The translations under genes were made by a program, and so were the position numbers. The notes under the pieces were generated by a model. That model did not search any database, was not told the DNA's origin, and was given only the letters and a program-made list of their open reading frames with translations. Source: Siderastrea radians (lineage: Eukaryota; Cnidaria; Anthozoa; Scleractinia; Rhizangiidae). Taken from it: DNA of 64,000 nt. The stretch is taken from the NCBI GenBank assembly GCA_964017195.1, contig OZ024895.1, forward strand, positions 17,878,034-17,942,033, in the 5' to 3' direction. Below are positions 12,800 through 26,400 of this stretch, one piece after another (positions within the stretch are counted from its first letter, which is position 1; every line of letters starts with the position of its first letter).

Positions 12800-14430
12800 G
12801 AATAAATCCCGAATGAAATATTTTGATAGGCAAGCGTTTTTCGGTGCGTCAAGCGGTACAATGTGGCTCTAAGTTATGATTGCATGGATGAAATTTTGAG
12901 CTCTATATACCTGTTTCCTGTGTTGTTTCTTTTCAAGTATTTTTCTAAGTGAAATTCGGAAACGCTTGGATAAACAAGTCACCTTAAAAAACAAATGTCC
13001 ACTCTTAATGTCCAATATTGCTTACATATCCAATAAATCGAGTTTGTTCCCTTTTTGTTGAATCTATTTTCTTTATTCTTGCCTGTCTACTAGACAATTT
13101 GCTTACATTGCGAGACGTAATCTAAACTTTGTTCAAATATTGAAAATAAAACGTTAAACAACAATGATACGTAACTGTGTTTTTGAATGACAAATTCCGG
13201 CTCAAATCGCTTTTTTTTTCTTCGTAATTTTGGGGATAAAATACAAAAACTACAATATCCGTTTGGATGGATAGCAAATGCCAAGCTCAAGTGCAATAAT
13301 ATATAAACTCAAACTTCCGCAGTTTTTCTTTTGTTCTGACAGAAAAAAAATTCCGGACCAAAAACATTGGGGCATTATTTTGTCACGTTTGCGACGATTT
13401 TCTTCATTAGTAAAACTACTTTTTGAGACTAGAAAATGAGCGACTTATTGATTGCCACTATTTCTAGCAATCAAACTAATTGCTCTACAAGATCACTCAC
13501 ATGTAAAAAAAAAAGGCTTGAAGGAATAATAATTTAGCTATTGAGCCGGAAAGGTTCCAGTCTCAGTGAAACAGAGTGTGATGAAGCTGGTTATCAGCTT
13601 ACTTTCAATTTCATAATTGATGTGATACTCCGTGTTTGATAAATCTTAATGCAAATGAAATCTATGGACATTTTAATGTACGGATGATTTATTTGTTTAG
13701 TTTGTTTGAAATTTGAACGTCCGCTTGAATTTCAAATTTCAAATTTAGCCTTCAATGACAAGGACAATATGATTGCAGGCCACCCGTATTTTAATCCTAT
13801 TCAGGCCGGATTGTTTTGGTCTTCACAGACGTAGGGGAGGGAAGGCTGATTCGGGCCCCCCTCAACAACATTAAGAATGAAAGTTGGTGGATGTATAGTA
13901 ACATCAAAAGTTTTTTCATGTGAGGATGTCACGTGACGTGGAAATTATTTCATGATTTCCGAAGAGCTATCATCTTGGATCCATCATCCTTTTGGATTCT
14001 CGATTTCTCCCAAACTCAAGATATCCGCTTAAATGATATAAAAATGTAAAGTTACGAAAAAAGAGAAAAAGAAAAAAAAGTCAAATTTTTAGATGATGAT
14101 AATGTTGACGTCAAGGGACTTGGGAATTACGTCATCATATCCGTGCAGCTATCATTTGGATTTCAGTGTTGATTTCTTAAATAACTTGCCTTAAGTGTGG
14201 TTTCCATGGAAATACCAATTTCCAAAAAAAATCCAATGATATGTCATACCAAATTTTTGCCAGATAAAATTCAGGAAAAGTTACAACGTTTTGGCATTGC
14301 TAAAATCCGCGCAGGCTCAATCTCCCCGATCTGTGAATCGCCCAATTTTACAAAAATGTAAGCCAGCATAAGGTGTATTACCTGGTAATAATTCTTGCTT
14401 AGTAGCAAAATTTAAATTCTTAATTCGTTT
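12800..14430. other. Upstream region of the ADAMTS-like gene
   Basis: Should contain the promoter, the first non-coding exon or a 5' UTR intron of the gene starting at 14442. I cannot locate a transcription start. The acceptor tttcctttacag at 14429-14440 is the only supported element. Confidence 0.4.
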
Positions 14431-14441
14431 TCCTTTACAGG

Positions 14442-14496
14442 ATGGCAACAGCATATGCATGGAAACTATTTTTATTCATTTGCTTCTTTCAAAAAG
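14442..14496 (+). CDS. Exon 1: start codon and signal peptide
   Basis: The ATG lies one base after a strong acceptor (tttcctttacag ending at 14440), so a 5' UTR intron is likely and the first non-coding exon lies upstream, not located. The encoded 18 residues start MATAYAWK and continue with the hydrophobic run LFLFICFF, a typical signal-peptide core. The donor is AAAG|GTATTT and the exon ends in phase 1. Confidence 0.75.
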
Positions 14497-17400
14497 GTAT
14501 TTCATTTTTTCATTGTGACGACCTAATTGTAGCACTTCTTAGTTCTATCTGAGTTCGATGATCCATTATTAATTACTTAATATATCGCATGATAGGTAAT
14601 ACGAATCACTTATTTGTATTTGTATTTTATCGAATTTAGCCATGTAACAATACAAAATAAAATTTCATAATTATTTACAGCAACAGAGGCTAAATGCAGT
14701 GTATGCATTAGTCACGTACACGATTTTAGTAACACTGAATTTCAGTTGAGTATTTTCTAAATGCTGTTTTAAGTCCTCTGTGTTTGGTGCTGTTTTGATA
14801 GTGAAAGGTAGCTTAAGAACGGACCATTAGAAAAGTTATGGGGGAAGGGGTGGGGAATTTTCGAGCTGCACGAATTTTTTTCGTTAACATTTTCCTTGCA
14901 GGAATATATTTTTTTCAGTGTGCAAGAACTTTTTACTGGGCTATTCGCTGTGCATGAATTTTTTCCCTTCAATTATACCTTGCATGATTGTTTTTTATGC
15001 TTTGCCCCTCCCCCCATGACTTTTCTAATGGTCCTTCCCTTATTTCAAAGTTATTCAGGTGTAAATGGCGTTACGTCAACAAATTGGAATTTGCCGTGTT
15101 GTTGTTTAGACGTTCCTTTTCTATTTAGTAAGTGGTCAAGAAATGCCTATGCTTTTACTAACCCAAGCGGCCTTAAGACGATGTAACATATTTGTTTTCT
15201 TTTCTCACTACACATGCCCTCTTCAAACAGCTACCGCAGGGACACTCTCTCAGAAGGTTAGCTAATAAATAATCAATTTTGAACAAGTTTGCATCCTTTA
15301 ATTGTCACGAATCTACAACAAACTTAATGCGTTAACATTACAGAAAAATCATGAGCTACACCACAAGATGACCAAGAGAGAGTTGGAGCATTTCTTTGGA
15401 ACAGATGACCCAACACAAGGTAACAATCGAGTTATCAAGTATAACTGAAACATGGAAGAATTAACTCTGAAGCGAAACTTAAGGTTACTCCGGACCTTCG
15501 GGGGTGTCCTTCCGTGTCCTGCGGGAAAAAGGTCGTATGCGCGTCATTTTAAAGGAAAACACAGCAAACTATATATCGTTGGAAAGCTTAATAAATGTAG
15601 ATTTCGGAAAAAAATAGGAATTGCCAGTTTTTTAAATTCCGCAAAAGAAAATTGCAAAAATGACCGCGAAAATTACCATGCGTCGTTAAATCAGACAAAT
15701 GAATTAATAGGGTACCAAAATTCGGCAGATTTCTGTGAAATTTGGCCTGAACCTTCCTTAGATGTTGTGAAACAAAAATTTGTCGGGGATTTTTATAATT
15801 TATAATATTTCACCCGTGGCGATCTTCAATGCAATGCCCATCGCGTATTCTTTGCTGCTTGAACTTGACAGATTAATTAAAAAATAACCAGTCAGAATAT
15901 CGAAAATGCTGACACAGTTTTGATGATTGATCCTTTGTAATCAACACTGTGTAGTTATTTTGCCAATGTGCTTGGATTTGATACCCTATTAATTCAATTG
16001 AATGACACATGGTCATTTTCGCAGTTGTTTGCGATTTTCTTTTGCTGAATTAAAGAAACCGGCAATTTATATATTTTTTTCCGAAATCTACATTTATTAA
16101 GCTTTCCAACGATATATAGTTTGCCGTGTTTTCCTTTAAAATGGCGCACGTACGAATTTTTGCCTGGAGGACACCCGCGAAGGTCCGGAGTAAGTAAACC
16201 TTAATTTTCTTCTGAGCATGCCCTTGTGAAGAAATGTGGATCACAAGTAGCAACGAAACATTTTTTCGACCTCGTGGAATTCGAATTCCCGAAGGTGTAC
16301 TGCACTTCACCTAATCACTCCCGTAGGGAGCTTAACATTTACCGTCTTTTATCTAATGTGTTCTTACTTTTGCATCTAGGTTTGAAATCCTTATGTGTGA
16401 CCATGCAAGTGAAAGCTCTTCATCATCCATTTGTCTTCAATTTTTGAGCTCAGGAATTAAAAATGACTAAAATTGCATTTGAATTGTACTGGATTAGCCA
16501 GGATTAGTCCAAACACCCAGAGGAAAGTATTGATCTCTAAAATAAAACAGCACGTACACATGGTTGCAAATGCATCTTTTAATGGTATTTACGAATATTT
16601 TACTCAGGTTGAGACTAACCATTTAAAAATACACCTTTTGTCCTTTCAACAGGCCTTCTTCGGGAGGTAGAAACTGAAACACTGTGACGATATACTTGTC
16701 AGTAGTTTATTAAATTGTACGTAACCAAAGCACAATTTTTCCTCTTTCGCTTTTCTTTAGTCCCTGAATACGACCTTACTGTACCCTATCCATCACAAGA
16801 CGAAAGCCACCGTCAAAAGAGAAGCGTCTCACATGTCGAACTAGCTGAAACTAAGTCCTATAAGCTGAAAGCGTTTGGCAAAGAACTACCGCTAAAACTC
16901 TCGCTGAACAAAAATCTCATGTCACGCGATCTGAGGGTGGAAGTAATGCAGAGAGGTGGGAGAATTGAATATCATCGAGCTCCAAGAAATACTTTTTACC
17001 TTGGAAAGGTGTCCACCGAACCGGAATCTATGGTGGCTGTCAGCGACGCTGAAGGATTGGTAAGACCGTACTACACCTGGTGTTTGCAAATGAGGTGATG
17101 AAGACACATGACATGGGAATAACGTCATGACTTCGAAACAGTCGACATCTTGTATCCATCACCTTAGATTTCTTGACTTATCTAAAACGACATAAAACCG
17201 TCCAAACTGTTTGTCAATAGCAATCGAGACCATAAAAAAATAATAAAATTGTAGCATTTACCACGGAAGACTTGAAGAAAATATTTATGTAAAAAGCCAC
17301 AAAAAAGAATTCGAGTCATTACATGAGCAATGTCATATCATGCCAAATTAAATTTTAGGCAAAAGTGATTAAGGTTTGGTGGCTTTTTGCCTCACCCCTC

Positions 17401-20400
17401 CGGGATGAATAGGGTAAATTATCATAGCAGACGTCTCGGAAACAAAAAAATGGAACGGTTTCAGTCGTTCCAAAAGAGACATAATTGGTGGATCCATTTT
17501 GTCTGTTTCAGTTGTATTTCAGTCATCTGTTTAACTTTCGTTTGTCGTCGTAATGAAAGTTTTATTAGAAAAACACGTACAGTCGATTTCCTCGACAAAA
17601 GTCGATCGCGTGCCCATGGCCCAGTAAATGAACTGACTCGCTTTGAGTCTCCCCTGTTGCTCAGTAATTAGGGCATCGGACCGTGTCAGGGGGGTTCGAC
17701 AACACTGAGGACTCAGATTATATTCGTTGTACCAATGCTCACAGTTAAATTAATACAACCTACTTAGTAGACGACTGACCTTAAAAATTACCATCCTTCA
17801 CTTTATTATTTATTATTTACCTAGCATGGGATGATACAGCGATCGAATGAGGCGATCTACGTTGAGCCGCTGCCCACTCACCTCGCAGAACACGTCAAAA
17901 GCAAGGGAATGGACCGACCACATATTGTTGTCAAAAGAGCCCTTAAAAGATCTACTGAGAAGATCAAACACAGGAGCTTTTTCAATTCGCGAGGTAAGCA
18001 CCGCTTTTTTGCTTTCTGATTGGCATTTGCATCTCAATCATAGTTTCGTCCAATGACACCAGATGCATATGACTAAAATTTGAGTTTATGTTGTCTTTCC
18101 ATAGCTAAAAGAAGCTCTCCAAAAAGGCACACTCGCTCTGCAGGATCTCCAAATAAAATTCTGGAGGTTGCCTTGGTGACGGATGAAATTACAGCCATGA
18201 GGTATCCCGAGTACACCAACATCTCAACAGTTATGCTGATCATTGGAAATATTGTAAGAAAACACCATATTCACATGTTATTTCTTCTGAGAAATCTTAC
18301 TCGTGTTGGCAAAGGCTTACTTTTACAAAACAAACTTCCACAAATATAAACTGAGTTTTGTTTAAATCCCCACTACGCTCAGCGCATTCCTTCACTGGAC
18401 GCTATGTTTGGTAATTCACTAAAAATCACGTAAAGAGTGCAAATTATTTGATTGGTTGCAGAGGAAAACGGCTGTTTGACAAATGTTCACAAATCAAAAG
18501 CGTGTTTACAAATACGAACAGTTGGTGAAAAAATCCTAGAGAATAGAGAATAGTTTTGTTTGTCGCACACAGTTTAGTAACATGTCTACCTTTGCTGAAG
18601 TTTCACACACGCCAACATGAGTTTAGGCAACACCACTTTGAAAACTTAACTTTGTCAAATTAAGGAACGTTTATAGTGGTCCGGAATCGAAAATCGTTGA
18701 ATTTGATTGGTTTATTTCACACGCTCGAGTGTTCCAGCTTTTTCTTATCTGGATTGACCGTTCCATTATGCACTGGATCATGGCACGTGAAGCATTAAGC
18801 GTGAACCTTGTCATAATGAAATTACGCTCTTAACAGTATAGTTAGTGTAACTTGCTTATTCTCAAACGACATAAGGGTACTTTAAGAACAAGTGTCTTAA
18901 TAATAATAATAATATTTATCACTTATAGTGCGCATATTCTATGAATATAATCATATGCGCATTACAATCTTGCATTAAAAATAACTAATTTATCATGGCG
19001 ATATGTTTATAACTTAAAAAGAAATAACTAAAAACCATATATGTTTTTTTTCATCAAAATAATCTCATGCTCAATAGTATTGTGAAATGAATGTACGATT
19101 AAAAGAAATAATAAACATATTTTAACTGGATTTCTCCTGCCCTCTTATGCCTTCAGGTCGCCGGTGTTTTTCAAGATCCCAGTATAGGAGACATCAAAAT
19201 CACATATATCGTCAAGCGCATTATTGTTTTGAATTCCAAAGAAGTAGGTAACGTCGTCATACTTTTTTAGGTGTCACTTGAATCTTCCTTAGTATGAACA
19301 CACTGCCAATGACCGAACAAAAATGGGAAAAGTAGATGGATCACCCGATATTCCCCTCATCCTATCAACAACCACCACATCACCACCAACACAAGTCTTT
19401 GAACATCTGAAATCTTTCTTCAGTTCTGAGTGGACAAATTACAGCAGCTACCTCCTTAAACTACCATATTGTTTTTTCGTATTTGAAAACTGCCTTGGGG
19501 ATTGGGGTTTTATTCTTTTTACGAATTCCTTACCCCCTATTTTTGTTGACTCCCGCCTCTTTGTGCCTTTTCGATTGCGAAATATTGCGCAATGTTGCGT
19601 TATTTTCCCCTATTTCTCCCGCGTCTGGCCACATTGGGAATCCCGCTTGCCGCCCCCTATTCTCCTGCCTGCCGTGTACCTCTGACCCCCGACCACCCTG
19701 TCCCCCTCCATTCATAAGAGTTCTAGAATAACATATGTACATATTTGGATCAGGAGGATGATGAAAGAAGCAACGTTTCCTACCTTTTTTAGTTTTGTCT
19801 TTTAACTTAGCACTTCCTAAGGTAAAATCAAAGAAGATTGCGACAACAACATACATAACAAATAAACAACTTTAACAACAGCATTTGTTTAGAGACAGTA
19901 TAGAAATAAGCAGCTTGCAGAGGTTGGTGTGGCTGTGCTAATGAAAAACTATTTAGATAAACTAAGAAAACATACAGGGGACTCCAAGCTATCAAACTGA
20001 TCAAAGAACAGCGTAGAATAAAACCATCATTAGATCGAATATTTTAATAGATTTGAAATATTGAGCCTTAAACATCAAAGGCAAAAAAAATACATGTATA
20101 AGTAATACACTTGTTTTACAGTTGGGCCTAAGAGGAATGTTATTACGGTGAATAGTGAGTCCTTAACTTAAAATAAATCGTAACGAAATATTTAAAGATT
20201 GAACAGGTAAATGCAATTTCTGAATTAATTAATTTCAAATTACTTTTTCTGGCTTTTTATTTAAGGTTGGTTTGGCTTCTCTAAGTCATCGAGACGTCTT
20301 GATCAAAATAAGACAGTGGGTAATCAACAACTCTTATTCAGGCAATGTCGATGTCACTTCCTATGTTTCAAGGTTAGTATTCATATACCGACCAAAAGAT

Positions 20401-23400
20401 TCTGATACTCGATATGAAGTTTGTCTCAAGCGATCGTAAGTCTGAGGAAAACTTCTGCAACATTCATTCATTCATTCATTCATTCATTCATTCATTCATT
20501 CATTCATTCATTCATTCATTCATTTTATTTATTTATTTGTTATTTTATACTTTCTCATTACAGGCTCATTGGATCTGGTGGTAAGAATCATGTCATATAA
20601 CAATTTCCATTCTGGTAACGAGCTTTTCTCGGCTTCCCAACTCAAAATTATCCCCTTTCTTGGTGTCAAGTCTTTTACTTATGCGGCTTCCCACTTGTGG
20701 AATTCTTCACCAGCTACCTTAAGCCCTATCCAGACCACAATTTTTTGTGTTCTGGTCCTGGTGTTCTGGTCCTGCTGGTGGTGAGGGGACGGGGGGGAGG
20801 GTGGGGGTGGCAGGTAGAGGGGAATATCCGTATCTCCGAGAATAGTTTAAAATTTATGATAAAGAAACTTAGAGGGCATATACTTCCTGTTCTCAAACGG
20901 CGGCCATCTTAGCTTGGATCCGCCATTTTGGATTTCTTGATTTTTACAAGTGCTCCGAGAAAGACCAAAATTGACCAAAAGGTAATCAAACTCAATAAAA
21001 AAACACTAAATTGTTCTGAAAATGTAAAGATTATCTTAACAGAGTTATTATCTTTCATTTAAAAGAGGAAATTCCTGTCAAAATATCTTTGCCATGGTAA
21101 TGTAGGTGAAATCGTCCAGAGACACTTTCAAAAAAAGCCACTTAGTCTTAGATTGTTCGCGCTGGCAGATTCCCCAACCTCCTCCCACCGCCCCTGCCGT
21201 TCTGAATAGGGTAAGGAACATTACATGTAATTTTCATAAGAAACTATTTTCCTTCGTAAAACTTGTAGGTTCTGAACAAGACATTTGAAAATCTTTATGT
21301 TAATCTCTCTTTATAACTGTAAATAAATTAATTAATTTATTTTCACTATAGGTTCTCAATTCTGAACTAACTGAGTGCATGAACGAGGCGAATTATTGCA
21401 AGGAATGGATTTTGTTCTATTATGATGCGGAATCGTTTACTATACTAGGCGTGTATTTTTGTGTATGGTGAGGGAGGGGTGTAGAAGTCAGAACCTTGGC
21501 TGGTTCCACCGTACGTTTCGATTTTCAGGAGTAATTCGCTTGATTATTCAGACCTGTGTTTTTTAAAAATCCAAACAGGACTGGCAGAGTATGATGTAAT
21601 GTGTCGAAATTCCAAGGGAGCATTTAACGTTAATAACGAACTGGGACTTCAGTCCGCTGGCATAATTGCTCACGAAACTGGCCACAAGTAGGTTTCCCGC
21701 TTTTCGTATAATATATAATTAATATGTTCAATGAGCGTTATTATATTGATTATTATAGTACAACTCGTGCTCTTATTGGTCAAAATCAATCACGTGACCC
21801 GAAAGTGTCTCTCCTCCGTGGGTGCCTATCAGTGCATAGTGCCCCTATCACAATGTGTGATAGGTTCCCTCGGAAATTTGATGTTCAAACTTCATATAAT
21901 ATATATAATATTTGTTGTGAACATCAAATTTCCTCGGGCAATCTATCACACGATAGTGACTTCGACAGAAGACCTCTATTGTTTATTAGTATATACGAAA
22001 CCAGTGGATGGTGCTGTTCGCGTGCTCTGATTATCCACTCAAAGTCGGGATAGTATCTGCTATCCCAACAGATAACCCTTCTCATCATCCAAAGGTTTTT
22101 CAGGTAATGGAAAAATTGTTCCGAGCAATTTTCTCTTACATGAGTTGACGAAGAAGTCAACAAGTCCAAGACGACGGATCCAAGATGGCGACTATCGGAA
22201 TCATGACGAAATTTCCCTGTCACAAGATTTTATCATCTCATTTTTTTCAACCTCATTTGAAATGCTTTTGGACGTACTCTTCACACACCACGTTTCTTTG
22301 CCATAGCTTAATTCTCTTGATGTTATGAAGGGGAGGGCATTCTCTCTAGTCTGTAAAGTCCCCCCTTCCCATCCCAAAAGAAAACCGTCTGAATGGGCTA
22401 ATTAAAAAATAAATAAATAAATAAATAAATACATAAATAAATAATAAATAAATAAATAAAATTGGAATTTTGAAGTGACATTTCCACAGAGTGGCCTTTC
22501 GTTCACTGATTCCAGATCGAATTTGGAAATGTTGGTTTTTGTGAAGGAAGGAAAACCGGAGAACCGGGAGAAAAACCCTCGGAGCAAGGACGAGATCAAC
22601 AACAAACTCAGTCCACATATGATACCAGGACCGGGAGTCGAACCCGGGTCACATTGGTGGGAGGCGAGTGTTGTCACCACTGTACCATCCCTGCTCCTCA
22701 ATTCCCTAATTATTTTATTTCAAGTTGGTCTATGTTCTTATAGCTTTGGCCTTGACCATGATCACGAAGGAAGCAACCCATGTCCTGGGGGACATGTCAT
22801 GGCTGATGTCTTACCCAGTGGAGTAAATGCCATGAGATGGACAACTTGCAGTCAAGAAAAACTTCAAGCATTTCTCAGGTACTCATTTTATAAGCTACTC
22901 TTTTATAGCAGTTAGTTAGATCATTAGAGTGAATTCGTATAACCCGTTTCTTATATGCTAATGAGGCGCATAATATTCTAATGACCGGTTTGGGTACGCA
23001 CGAGCGATTCACGATGGAAATGCGTACCTGTGTTCAGCATGTACGTCAAAGAAAAACAGAAATTTTAAAAAAGGTACGGAGTACAACTGCAGAAAAATAA
23101 TACTTGGTACACTAGGATTCAAGTTGTCATTTCAAAAAGGATGCTACAAACTCCACAAGGCAGCTCGCTTTACATGAACCTGTATCACACGACTTTCGAC
23201 ATTTTGAACATGCAACGTGAACTAGATTTCAGTTCAACGTTTCTCTCGCGTAACCCACATGTAGCCCTGCGTTAAATTAAAAGGCTGACTTTCTGACCTC
23301 TGTGGCAAAGAAACACTCGTGTCGGTACTTTCTCATGCTGGTATGCAAACAGTGGATGAAAAGAATAGCTCATGTTAAGGCTTGTTATTTTCAAATGTTC

Positions 23401-26400
23401 ACAATTAATAGGGTTTTCCGATTCAGCGGAAAATTCACTTAAATGGAACACATTTTTCCGCCTATTGAAAATGTCATTGAAATCACTTAGTTTGTCCATT
23501 GTTGCATAACAGGGAGCCTGCACAAATTGCATAAGTTAAGTTAATCAGTATCATTTCTGTTCCCGGTTTCGCGGTAGAGGTATCTCAATACCTCTGAAGA
23601 TACTGAAGAAGTCGTTCAGTCAGAGCTTTGCAGGGATGCAGATTTCTAGCCTATATTCGTTCGGTATTTCGAAAGTTCTTTTTAGAAATAATAATTTTAA
23701 TCGGTATAAGTATGCAGTATGGGGACCAATGCCTTGTTTTCACGAGAGAGTTCTACGAAGGTTTTTTTCTAACTGTGGTCTGATAACTTGACCTCAGTTA
23801 TTTGACACACTGTTTTCACGGGGCAAGATAACCAGGGAAGATGTAGAAATAAACTATATGAAGTTACAATATACTCCATCTCACCCAACAGGAGGCAACG
23901 TTCGGCCAATCGTGCATCGCGATCATTGCGAGTACAGATAGATCATTCTATTGGATTTCGAAAAATATCTATTTCTAGTGTATTTCGACACCAGACACCA
24001 TTTTTACCTTTAGTTGTGTGCACATGTGGGTTCCAACAGAGTTCTTCAAAATTGAAAAAATATATTAAAATGTCTTGAATTAGATTATTATTGGTGCTAA
24101 TTATGAAGAAAAATAAACAAAATTCATTAAAAATGCGAGGCAACCTGTTCTGATGACTTGCTAACATGGTCCACGTGCATCTCGTTGACACTGAAGGGTG
24201 GTGATATTTTGAAGAGAAATACATGCATACAAGTACAGTTTTGCAATTCATTTGCGTAGTTTTTGAAACTAAGTAATGTTAAATAAAGGAGCAGCAGTGT
24301 TTTATCGGGTCTAAAATTCCTCGGCCTTGCCTCGGAACAAACACCCACTATAAAAGTTTATAACAATGATGCTTTTGTTAAAGTAGGAAATTAGCATACG
24401 ACAAAAACATATCTTTTGTCTCCCACGAAACTTACCGATAGGGCGTGTCCCCAGTGAGTTCAAACCAATGCGCTTTTGAAAAGGAAGAAATTGTTATACG
24501 ACAAAAACATCTTTTGTCTCATACGTGCTCTGGCTTCGAAGGAGTCAACATCGCTTCTTTTTGTCAAACGTTTTGAGAGCCGAAAATTCTGAAGAAGAAA
24601 AGGGGAACCCGCCAAACAGAGCTATTTTAAAGACAACTCGCTTGGTAAGTGAGTAAGTGGTGTATGATTTTTCTGTTGAGCGACAGAGAACGACGAGAAG
24701 TAAATTGCCTGTACTGAACCCACCATAGTTACTCGAGGGACTGGTTATGAAACCTTGCAAGTTTCAAAGGCCAAAACAAAGGTGCTGAAAAAAACAAACA
24801 AACAAACAAACAAAGGTGCTGCAATTTATGTTGAAAGTTCTACGAAAGTGCACAATCTTTTGTTTTACGTTCGCACCCTATGGCTGAATAACTTAACAGT
24901 GACATTTTTATTGGTTCGTTGCTCATACAAAATTCAAACCTATTGTTGTTTGTGCACGGTCAAGGCTAAAAACGGTAACAAAAACATAAAACAAAAGACT
25001 TTGCTGAGCTTCATAACCAGATTCTTTTATTAACTGTAGAACCCACGTGGTCTCAGGTGAAGGCAAAAATTCAACACTTGGATACTGAAGTTATACTATA
25101 GTCGCTTCACTTTTGTTTACTTACGATGTTTTCAAAGAGAATAGCGAAAGCCGTTTAATGACTACTGAAAACGTAAATCCACTGTCTAATGTAATTAAAT
25201 TACTTGAAAGAATCAGATGAAATGTTCAGTCACCATTTTTTGTGTCAGTTTATGTTTTGATAATTAATATTCATAATTAAGTCACATGCACTGACTTTAT
25301 ATCTGATAAACACCGCATACTAATTAGGAGTGTTTTTAATTAGATATAAAGTCACTGCACGTGAGCTCATTTGATAGGTTCATGGGGCTTATGAATTATT
25401 AATGAGTTTTTGAATTGTTTTGAAATCGAGGCAACCTATTGTATTTGCTTTAAAAAGGCTTTATTATTGTCAAGTATCTCAATAGAAAATGGACAAGAAT
25501 AACTGAAAATGCATTGTGCAAATTGAATCAACAACACATTTTCATCCTCAATTAGCCAGCAAGGCGGAAAAAGTCTTTCCGATTCCGCTAAATCGGAAAA
25601 CCCTATTAGGAATTTGAAGCAATGGTTTCAGTTGTGCGTGCTCAGTTTTTTAATTGTTCTTCTCATTAGCATTTAGTGATTTTCATTAGCGTATAAGAAA
25701 CGGGTTATACGAATTCACTCTATTGAAATGTAGTCATTTTATATCATAACGACTTTAGAAAACGCGGTAATACTTTTTTCTTCAAATCATTTCAATTTCG
25801 AGGTAATTTTCATATTTCAATCAGAAGGGCACTCATTAAGTTTTTAAATTTTGTTTACGGCCATTATAACGCTCACTTGCACTTGTTTTTTTTTTAATAA
25901 TTCTCACTGTCAAAATTTAACAACTTGAGTGGAATAACTAGGTCTATTGTATTCAGTTTTTGCCTTAGGTTTAGTCCGGATACGGACAACTTTACACTTT
26001 GGACAGTTCGCTTGGTTACAGACAGACAAACATTACCTAAGTCTATAGCTTGGACACTTCTATATTGAGCAGAAACTAAGCTGTGTTCCTTTGATGTCGA
26101 TATTAGAAGCCCCACTTACATTTGTTTGGGTAGCTATCGGTTGCAATCATTCCACCCTCCTCCCTCTGAGAGTAGGGGGTAGGGTGCGTTGGCTGAAGTA
26201 TTTGTAAGGCGATAGTTGACGGTAGTTCCCCTTAGAAGTTTCGAATATGCCACAATATAGAAAAAAAGGTTCGACAAAGCTTTTCTAATCTCTCTCCAAT
26301 TACATAGAAGCAGCAGCTCACAGTGTTTGGATGACGAGCAGTCGGGAGCTCTTCCCATTCCTCCTCTCGACTTGGATTTATCGCGTCTCCCTGGCGAGCT

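Noticed and set aside
15452..15805. 117-residue plus-strand frame
   Set aside because: Lies within the left arm of an inverted-repeat element and has no domain.
17640..17730. Possible tRNA gene
   Set aside because: Box-like motifs are degenerate and arms do not pair as a cloverleaf; better explained as a SINE head.
19323..19731. Overlapping plus frames of 120 and 82 residues
   Set aside because: Pro/Leu/Ser-rich without domain, in the intron between exons 7 and 8, no matching splice signals or phase.
22475..22915. 146-residue plus-strand reading frame
   Set aside because: Only its last part (from 22744) is real exon 11; the first part is the antisense of the SINE.
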